Below are positions 58,887 through 64,000 of a stretch of 64,000 nt of DNA, one piece after another. The stretch comes from Pseudarthrobacter sulfonivorans (lineage in GTDB: Bacteria; Actinomycetota; Actinomycetes; Actinomycetales; Micrococcaceae). Below the pieces are notes generated by a model, which was given only the letters and a program-made list of their open reading frames with translations, searched no databases and was not told where the DNA came from. Made by a program: the position numbers and the translations under genes. The stretch's first letter is position 1, and each line of letters opens with the position of its first letter. The stretch covers positions 3,286,001 through 3,350,000 of the forward strand of contig NZ_CP013747.1 in NCBI RefSeq assembly GCF_001484605.1. The letters run 5' to 3'.

Positions 58887-58927
58887 GATCCTATTTGGCC
58901 AGTCCAACTTCCGGGGACCAGTTCAGA

Positions 58928-58972
58928 TTGAGAGAGCGTTCGGGAAATTTCTGCAGGAAGTGAGAGAGCGTT
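58928..58972 (+). repeat. GTGAGAGAGCGT-family tandem pair next to IS3
   Basis: TTGAGAGAGCGTT at 58928 and GTGAGAGAGCGTT at 58960 are 32 bp apart, the same period as the pair at 43753. The first copy starts at the last base of the IS3 target duplication, so the insertion seems to have cut into the edge of this repeat (G changed to T at the first base). Confidence 0.85.
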
Positions 58973-59037
58973 GGTGGCGCGCGGGCGTATCCTGATCACG
59001 CAAAGGCGCACCCGCCAAGCGTGAGAGGGGAAGTTTC

Positions 59038-59235
59038 ATGACCATCCCGCCAGTGCACGAACCAGAGCCGTTCCCGCCGGAACCAGGGCCGGACCCCTTC
59101 AATCCGGAGCCCACCCATCCCGGCCACCCGGGACCGGACAGGCCCAGCCCCATCCCGACGCCGGAACCGCCAGGCCCGCTGCCCGTCCCGGATCCGGGGC
59201 CGGCACCGTTGCGCCCGGACCCCACCCGGAGTTAA
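59038..59235 (+). CDS. Small proline-rich protein
   Basis: A 65-residue protein made almost only of Pro with Glu, Asp, Gly and Arg (TIPPVHEPEPFPPEPGPDPF at the start). A GAGAGGGG site precedes the ATG and a good hairpin follows the stop, which supports a real gene. It has no signal peptide or hydrophobic segment. Function is unknown. A TATCCT -10-like box at about 58988 would give a leader of about 40 nt. Confidence 0.6.
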   Translation: MTIPPVHEPEPFPPEPGPDPFNPEPTHPGHPGPDRPSPIPTPEPPGPLPVPDPGPAPLRPDPTRS

Positions 59236-59244
59236 GTCACCGAT

Positions 59245-59277
59245 GAAACGGCCCCTGGCACAGCCGGGGGCCGTTTC
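59245..59277. terminator. Bidirectional hairpin between convergent genes
   Basis: GAAACGGCCCCTGGC and GCCGGGGGCCGTTTC form a 15-bp stem with one mismatch around ACA. It lies between the proline-rich gene and the convergent LCP gene and could end both transcripts. The A/T-rich base of the stem gives short U-runs. Confidence 0.7.
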
Positions 59278-59318
59278 ACTTGGTGCCCGCTAGTACCCGG
59301 ACCGTGTTGCCCGGCGTA

Positions 59319-60419
59319 CTACCCGCCCGCGTACTCGGGCAGCCGGCCTTCGCGCATGGCCGCGGCCACCTGGGCGATCCCACCGTAGTCCGGGAACACC
59401 ACCGACGCCCCTCCTGGTGCCGTGCCCACCCCGGCTGTCGGCAGCGTGAGCGAAACAACGGCGTTGGGGTCGATGCCGCGCATGCCGTAGGCCAGGATCG
59501 CGACGCCCACAGGATCAAAGCCCTGGTCCACCGTGAGGTAGCCGGATGCGAAATTCACCAGGGCCCGCACCGCAGTCACGTCGTGCAGGGCGCCGTCGCT
59601 GGTGAGCCGGGCGAGGATGGCGCGGAGGAACGTCTGCTGGTTCCTGACCCGCTGGAAGTCGCCGTCGACGAAGGCGTAGCGCTCGCGGACGAATTCCAGT
59701 GCCGCCTGACCGTCGAGGTGGTTCACCCCCGGTGTGAAGACGTGCTGCGTTTCGTGAGTGGACTGGAACGGCAGGGTGACGTTCACGTCAATTCCGCCCA
59801 GCCCGTCGGTGAGCGTCTTGAAACCGTGGAAGTCCATCATGAGGGTGTGGTCGATGTGGGTCCCCATCAGGGACTCCACCGTCCGCGTGGCCAGCGGGAT
59901 GCCGCCCACCTGCAAGCTGTCGTTGATCTTGGAGAAGCCGTAGTCGGGGATGCTTACGTACAGGTCCCGCATGAGGGAGACCACGTGCACACTGCGGCGG
60001 TCGGCCGGGATGTGGACCAGCATGAGCGTGTCGGCGCGGTGGTCCTGCGATTCGCCCGTGGCGGCGGTGTGGGCTGCTTGCTCCCGGGCGTTCGCGCGGC
60101 TGTCACTGCCGATCACCAGGATGTTCATGGGCGCCGCGGGGAGTTCCGCGATGGGTTCGGGCGGCGGGGGAGGGGCCGGTGCCGGGGGCGGTGGCGGTGT
60201 CGTCTCCGACGGAGTGGGGGTGGCGGTGTCAGTGATGGTGGGCACCGGGGCCGCAACTTCCGCGGCAGGCCGGGTGAACAGCAGGGCTGAAACCGCGACG
60301 ACGGCCACCAGCACCAGCGACAGCACCACCGCGATCAAGCGGCGCCGTTTCAGCGCAGCAGGCTCGGGGCCGGAAGGGGCCGGGCCGATCGGATCAGGAC
60401 CGCTTGGGGTGCTCGCCAT
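59319..60419 (-). CDS. LytR-CpsA-Psr (LCP) family cell wall glycopolymer ligase
   Basis: LCP enzymes attach wall teichoic acid-like or other glycopolymers from lipid carriers to peptidoglycan. The 366-residue protein has a short cytoplasmic N-terminus, one membrane helix (about 28-50), a Pro/Thr spacer, and the LCP domain with MNILVIGSDSRA, DHRADTLMLVHI, the Arg-containing SLMRDLYVSIPDYG, KINDSLQVGG, and DFHGFKTLTDGLGGIDVNV. The conserved Asp and Arg residues that bind pyrophosphate are present. It stands alone, between a convergent small gene and the divergent gene at 60568. Confidence 0.9.
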   Translation of the reverse strand: MASTPSGPDPIGPAPSGPEPAALKRRRLIAVVLSLVLVAVVAVSALLFTRPAAEVAAPVPTITDTATPTPSETTPPPPPAPAPPPPPEPIAELPAAPMNILVIGSDSRANAREQAAHTAATGESQDHRADTLMLVHIPADRRSVHVVSLMRDLYVSIPDYGFSKINDSLQVGGIPLATRTVESLMGTHIDHTLMMDFHGFKTLTDGLGGIDVNVTLPFQSTHETQHVFTPGVNHLDGQAALEFVRERYAFVDGDFQRVRNQQTFLRAILARLTSDGALHDVTAVRALVNFASGYLTVDQGFDPVGVAILAYGMRGIDPNAVVSLTLPTAGVGTAPGGASVVFPDYGGIAQVAAAMREGRLPEYAGG

Positions 60420-60567
60420 GACTTAGTGTCCGCCCTCGGACCCGGTTCCGGCTACAACGCGGAGCGTGTCGTTTCCGAGCCGTAACGTACGACGGCGGCT
60501 CGCCGGGTTCAGTGGAAAGCCCCGCAGTGCGGGGCGGACTAGGCTCTTGGTCAGGAAAGGGACATCT

Positions 60568-60969
60568 GTGGGGGATCTGATGGAAAATACGAAGCCGATT
60601 CTGCTTGTCACCAGCCGGGCGGCCTGGGAGAAGCAGTACGAGCGTTACAGGCGAATGGGCAAGCGGCTGAATACGGTCCAGGGGCTGCTCTTCATCCCAT
60701 TCCTGGCCAGCCTGCTGTTTCTGGCAGGTGTGCTCTTCCCCCTGGTTGCAGGGGACATTGCGTTTGGCCACCCGGGCTACTACTGGTACCGCGCGGCAAG
60801 CGACACGGCATTGCTGATCGGCGCCATATCCTTCGTGCTCTACGCCGGGAACGGCTTTCTTCACCGGCATTTGGTGCGCCGGGCTCATCTTGCCTTGGGG
60901 CTGAAGGCAGACGGCACGTTCGTGGAAGTGCGTGAAGTTACTCCCGAGGCCGCGCCTGCCCCTCGCTAA
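60568..60969 (+). CDS. Two-helix membrane protein of unknown function
   Basis: A 133-residue protein of unknown function with two predicted membrane helices (about 40-62 and 80-102) between a basic cytoplasmic N-terminus and a polar C-terminal domain. The GTG at 60568 has an AAAGGGA site 6-7 nt upstream; the ATG at 60580 is an alternative, and the open frame to 60466 is not supported. It is convergent with the phosphatase gene. Confidence 0.65.
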   Translation: MGDLMENTKPILLVTSRAAWEKQYERYRRMGKRLNTVQGLLFIPFLASLLFLAGVLFPLVAGDIAFGHPGYYWYRAASDTALLIGAISFVLYAGNGFLHRHLVRRAHLALGLKADGTFVEVREVTPEAAPAPR

Positions 60970-60990
60970 CGCCGGCTTGCCCGGGAGCGT

Positions 60991-61635
60991 TTAGGCGGGA
61001 GTGTTCAGGCGCGCATGCCGCAGAATGGAAACGATGGCCGGGGCCAGTTCGTCCTCCATCTGGTGGTAGATCTCGGGGCTGCGCCGGTAGGGGTCGATGA
61101 TGTCGTTTTCGGAAGAATCCGCGGGCAGTGACAGGTGCCGGACGGACGCGGCGCGCGCGGGCAGCCCCCGCCAGAAGGCGGTGTTGGCACTGAGGGGACT
61201 GCCGCCGTCGTCCGCTACCGGAACGTTTGCGGCACTGTCCGCACGCTCGTCCAGGACGTCGAGCATGCGGGCAAACTCGCGGATGGTGAAGGTGCGCTTG
61301 AGCAGGGAGGCGTCCAGCTGGAGCACTTCGCCGCGGTGGCCCGAGGTCATGGTGAGGACCAGGTCCACGCCGCGCAGGATCTTGCCGGTCAGCTGCCGCG
61401 AGACGAAACCGTCCGGGTTCCCGCCGAAGGTGCGCACGATGTCGCCGGACAGCGGCTGCATGGGGTCGCCCACCATGGCCCGCGTTCCGGCGCTGGTGAC
61501 CTCGAATCCGCCCGGCATCACCTGGTCCAGCCCGGCCTGCAACAGCCTTTCGGCCACGGGAGAACGGCAGATGTTGCCGGTGCAGACCGTCAGGATCCTC
61601 ACGGGTGCGGGGGCAGATGCGGGGGATTCCACGGA
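60991..61635 (-). CDS. Low-molecular-weight protein-tyrosine phosphatase
   Basis: The phosphate-binding loop VCTGNICRSP (CX5R) sits at the N-terminus of the fold, with the general-acid region DIIDPYRRSPEIY near the C-terminus, both typical of LMW-PTPs. Bacterial members act on tyrosine kinases that control polysaccharide synthesis and wall assembly; nearby LCP suggests a similar setting, but no kinase is in the window. A GTG at 61635 with a GAGAAG site gives 214 residues. A longer reading from a TTG at 61689 adds 18 polar residues. Confidence 0.87.
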   Translation of the reverse strand, partial: SVESPASAPAPVRILTVCTGNICRSPVAERLLQAGLDQVMPGGFEVTSAGTRAMVGDPMQPLSGDIVRTFGGNPDGFVSRQLTGKILRGVDLVLTMTSGHRGEVLQLDASLLKRTFTIREFARMLDVLDERADSAANVPVADDGGSPLSANTAFWRGLPARAASVRHLSLPADSSENDIIDPYRRSPEIYHQMEDELAPAIVSILRHARLNTPA

Positions 61636-61727
61636 ACTTCTCTTTCCAGCCGATGCGCCGGACCCGGTGCGGCCCGTCGTACGTTTCAACTTAACACGTG
61701 CTGGTGCCGCCGCCTCAGGGGCTGCTG

Positions 61728-62348
61728 CTAGAGGGTGGCCAGAAGGTCCTTCATTTCCTGGATTTCGGTTTCCTGGGCGGTCACGATGTCTTTGGCCAGC
61801 TGGACCGCTTCGGGGTACTTGCCGTCGGTGCTTTCGGTCTTGGCCATCGTGACGGCGCCTTCGTGGTGGGCGATCATCTGGGTCAGGAACAGCTTGGCCG
61901 CTTCAGTGCCCTGGCCTGCACGGAGGGCGGTCATGTCCTCCTGCCCCATCATGCCGGACATGCTGTGCCCGCCAGCCATGCCGGAGGGCATTTCGGTGGG
62001 CTGGTTCCAGCTCTTGAGCCAGGCGGTCATTTTCTCGATTTCGGGTCCTTGGGCGGCTTTGATTCTGGTGGCCAGGTCGGTCACCGTCGCTGGGATGCCT
62101 TCCTTCTCCAGCATCAGGTCCGACATTTCCACGGCCTGGGCGTGGTGCCGGATCATCAGCTGTGCGAACACGGCGTCGGCTTCATTGAACTCGGCAGCTG
62201 CCGGCGCGGAGCTGGAGTGCATTCCGGAGCCGCCGTGGGTCATGTTCGGCATGCTGCTTCCGTCAGAACCGGTGGAACCGGTGGAGCAGCCGGCCAGGGC
62301 AATCGCTGCGGCGATGGTGAGTGCGGACAAGGTCAGGGTTTTTTTCAT
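61728..62348 (-). CDS. DUF305 family lipoprotein (copper-associated)
   Basis: The 206-residue secreted lipoprotein has signal peptide lipobox IALAGC-S and two DUF305 ferritin-like four-helix halves, marked by QLMIRHHAQAVEMSDLML and MIAHHEGAVTMAKTE with paired His, plus many Met residues (MPSGMAGGHSMSGMMGQEDM). His and Met richness suggests copper binding. The family is often linked to copper and heavy-metal resistance, and the gene lies beside a DUF6153 gene and a CopB-type ATPase on the same strand, so it is probably part of a copper export module. Confidence 0.87.
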   Translation of the reverse strand: MKKTLTLSALTIAAAIALAGCSTGSTGSDGSSMPNMTHGGSGMHSSSAPAAAEFNEADAVFAQLMIRHHAQAVEMSDLMLEKEGIPATVTDLATRIKAAQGPEIEKMTAWLKSWNQPTEMPSGMAGGHSMSGMMGQEDMTALRAGQGTEAAKLFLTQMIAHHEGAVTMAKTESTDGKYPEAVQLAKDIVTAQETEIQEMKDLLATL

Positions 62349-62452
62349 GAGAATCAGGGTCCTTCGAAGGATCAGCAGGCGTCTGGCGCCGTTGCGGATG
62401 TGTGCGGTGTGGGTGTGTGGGGGCGCCGGGCAGGACGCGGCGCAGGGCAGAT

Positions 62453-62911
62453 CTACGTCCGGCTGATGCAGAGGTCGCCGGGGGAAGGACTGCCCGGCAG
62501 ATAGGAATAGCTGTCGGTGGCCAGGGCTGTGGCGATGACGTCAAGGGCAGGGAACGGCGTGGTGCCGGGCAGCGGCGCCGATAGGGAGGTGTTGGCCGGG
62601 GATAGGACGCAGGCCGCGTCCATGCCCGCCATCGCCGGGCAGCTGCCGGGAGTGGTGCAGGGAGACACCGTCCCGGACACCGGTGCCGCTGGATCCAGCG
62701 GTGCCGCCGGCGTATCGGCGTTGGAGGACTGGGCGGCCGTATGCCCTCCGTGGCCGGTGTGGGGCCCCTGGATCTGCGTCAGGGTCATGTCCGTGCCGAC
62801 CAAGAAAGCCGTGGGCATGGTGTGGGCGCCTGACATGATGTGCATCCCGAAAATCCCGGCGATGACAGCCAGCAGCCCGGTCAGCAGCACTGCACGGTGG
62901 AGGATCGCCAT
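62453..62911 (-). CDS. DUF6153 family protein
   Basis: The 152-residue protein starts with a hydrophobic segment (HRAVLLTGLLAVIAGIFGMH) followed by HIMSGAHTMP and the His-rich GPHTGHGGHTAA, then CTTPGSCPAM with paired Cys. This fits DUF6153, a short secreted or anchored His-rich family in actinobacterial copper loci. It lies between the P-type ATPase (4 bp upstream) and DUF305. On the minus strand TACGTT lies 6 nt before the ATG, inside the ATPase gene's 3' end. Confidence 0.75.
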   Translation of the reverse strand: MAILHRAVLLTGLLAVIAGIFGMHIMSGAHTMPTAFLVGTDMTLTQIQGPHTGHGGHTAAQSSNADTPAAPLDPAAPVSGTVSPCTTPGSCPAMAGMDAACVLSPANTSLSAPLPGTTPFPALDVIATALATDSYSYLPGSPSPGDLCISRT

Positions 62912-62915
62912 GGTT

Positions 62916-64000
62916 CTAACGTACCTGTGCGGGATTGAGTTTCACGCGGCGCAGCAGCTGGGCGTTCAACGCCACCACGATGGTGGACACTGACATCAGC
63001 ACGGCGCCGGCCGCGGGGGACAACACCACCCCGGCGAAGGCCACCACGCCCGCGGCCAACGGGACGGACAGGACGTTGTAGCCGGTGGCCCAGATCAGGT
63101 TCTGCCACATCTTCCGGTAGCTGGCCCGCGACAGGTCCACCATGGACAGCACCGCGCGGGGGTCATTGCCGGCCAGGACCACACCTGCTGATTCCATCGC
63201 CACGTCCGTGCCGGCGCCGATCGCGATGCCGACTTCAGCCCTGGCCAGCGCCGGGGAGTCGTTGACGCCGTCGCCCACCATCGCCACTTTCAGCCCGCGG
63301 CCCTGGAGCTCGGCGACCTTCTTGTCCTTGTCCGCCGGAAGGACTTCGGCGAAAACCTCGTCAATGTTCAGCTCTTCGGCGACGGCCTGGGCCACCTGGC
63401 GGGCGTCACCGGTGATCATGGCCACCTTGATGCCCCGGTTCTGCAGGGCCGCCACGGCCTGGCGGGATTCCGGTCGGATGGCGTCTTCGAGGCTGACGGC
63501 TCCGAGGATAGTGTTCCCGTCGATCACGTGCAGGACGGCCGCGCCGCGGTCCATCCAGGTTCGGGTGGAGCGGGCCAGCGGTTCAGGCTCGACGGCGCCG
63601 AGCTCGCGCAGGAGCGCGGGCCCGCCGACGTGAACTGTCCGTCCGTCGATGGTGGCCCGGACGCCGCGGCCGGTGAGGGACGAGAAGCCGGTGGCATCGG
63701 GGATGGTCAGGTTCCGCTGGCGTGCGGCACGGACGATGGCCCGTGCGACGGGATGTTCACTGTCGGATTCCACCGCAGCGGCTAGGGCCAGCAGGCGGTC
63801 AGTATCCCCGTCCGCAACGGCTGCGATGTCCTTCAGATCCGGTTCGCCCGTGGTCAGGGTACCGGTTTTGTCGAAGAGGACGACGTCGATGGTCCGCATG
63901 CGTTCCAGGGCCATCCGGTTCTTGATCAGCACTCCGGCGCGCGCTGCCTGTTCGGTGGAGATGGCGATGACCAGTGGGATGGCCAGGCCCAGGGCGTGCG
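62916..64000 (-). CDS. Copper-translocating P-type ATPase (CopB-like), partial at window edge
   Basis: The last ~360 residues of a P1B-type ATPase. From the window edge the frame reads HALGLAIPLVIAISTEQAAR, and the two bases before it fit a Pro codon, so the transmembrane metal motif is probably CPH, as in CopB-type (P1B-3) copper exporters, rather than CPC. DKTGTLTTGEP carries the phosphorylated Asp; GDGVNDSPALARAEVGIAIG is the hinge; two C-terminal membrane helices end the protein. The N-terminal part lies beyond 64000. It is upstream of DUF6153 and DUF305 on the minus strand. Confidence 0.9.
   Translation of the reverse strand, partial: HALGLAIPLVIAISTEQAARAGVLIKNRMALERMRTIDVVLFDKTGTLTTGEPDLKDIAAVADGDTDRLLALAAAVESDSEHPVARAIVRAARQRNLTIPDATGFSSLTGRGVRATIDGRTVHVGGPALLRELGAVEPEPLARSTRTWMDRGAAVLHVIDGNTILGAVSLEDAIRPESRQAVAALQNRGIKVAMITGDARQVAQAVAEELNIDEVFAEVLPADKDKKVAELQGRGLKVAMVGDGVNDSPALARAEVGIAIGAGTDVAMESAGVVLAGNDPRAVLSMVDLSRASYRKMWQNLIWATGYNVLSVPLAAGVVAFAGVVLSPAAGAVLMSVSTIVVALNAQLLRRVKLNPAQVR

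Larger units (their letters stand above)
57490..58925 (+). mobile_element. Complete IS3-family insertion sequence (1436 bp)
   Basis: Terminal inverted repeats are TGAACTGCTCCCCGGAAGTT at the left (57490) and, inverted at the right (to 58925), TGAACTGGTCCCCGGAAGTT. They match through TGGACTG with one mismatch. A 3-bp direct repeat GAT flanks both ends (57487-57489 and 58926-58928), the target duplication expected of IS3 elements. Two overlapping frames encode OrfA and the DDE transposase. The left end also carries a 17-bp inverted repeat (57492-57508 with 57531-57547) whose right arm contains the OrfA Shine-Dalgarno GGGGAG, so read-through transcripts would hide it. Confidence 0.93.

Overview
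The window is 64 kb of high-GC DNA from an actinobacterium. Gene content and order (ResB/CcsB next to menA-menE-menB, DUF4229, PLDc_N proteins, a phenylacetate regulon, NirBD, Pta/AckA) point to Micrococcales, most likely the Arthrobacter/Pseudarthrobacter group. This is inferred from gene families, because no rRNA is present. Genes are dense and often overlap by ATGA or TAATG junctions. Many genes have a TANNNT box 6-7 nt before the start codon and no Shine-Dalgarno, so leaderless mRNAs look common.

Layout: 0-2.9 kb holds the end of a system II cytochrome c biogenesis operon (resB, ccsB). 3.0-12.2 kb is a five-gene block: a membrane-anchored Hsp70-like ATPase with a DPTTDP-repeat tail, a LuxR-type regulator, an IniB-like protein with a long Asp/Asn/Ser repeat tail, and two dynamin-like GTPases (IniA, IniC). 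It resembles the mycobacterial iniBAC envelope-stress operon with added partners and is the most unusual system here. 12.2-17.8 kb has small membrane proteins, menaquinone genes (menA, menE, menB), a glyoxalase remnant and a CPBP protease. 18-20.6 kb is a Zn/Mn ABC importer. 20.8-24.1 kb has a ribbon-helix-helix/DUF4097 pair with a palindromic operator and an ABC-F ATPase. 24.3-29.2 kb has nirB/nirD and an amino acid permease.

30.6-46.9 kb is a dispersed phenylacetate catabolic region: paaJ, paaF, paaH, paaZ, two hotdog thioesterases, a TetR regulator (PaaR-like), paaK and four similar PaaR-type operators. It is interrupted by unrelated genes and an IS110-family element. The ring epoxidase genes paaABCDE are not in the window. 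47-53 kb has pta and ackA, separated by a zinc-starvation module: a Zur-like box, a P-loop-less COG0523/Mrf-like protein, type-B ribosomal protein L36, and a small membrane protein with a winged-helix regulator. 53-64 kb has acetyltransferases, an oligopeptidase B-type peptidase, a predicted small RNA, a complete IS3-family element with a 3-bp target duplication, an LCP protein, a low-molecular-weight tyrosine phosphatase, and the start of a copper-resistance module (DUF305, DUF6153, CopB-type P-ATPase cut by the window edge).

Four families of short dispersed repeats run through the intergenic DNA: a 63-bp palindrome (three copies), a 61-bp palindrome (three copies), a GTGAGAGAGCGT tandem pair of 32-bp period found near both insertion sequences, and a 33-bp tandem pair that became the N-terminus of PaaF. 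Some copies supply the stop codon of the neighbouring gene.
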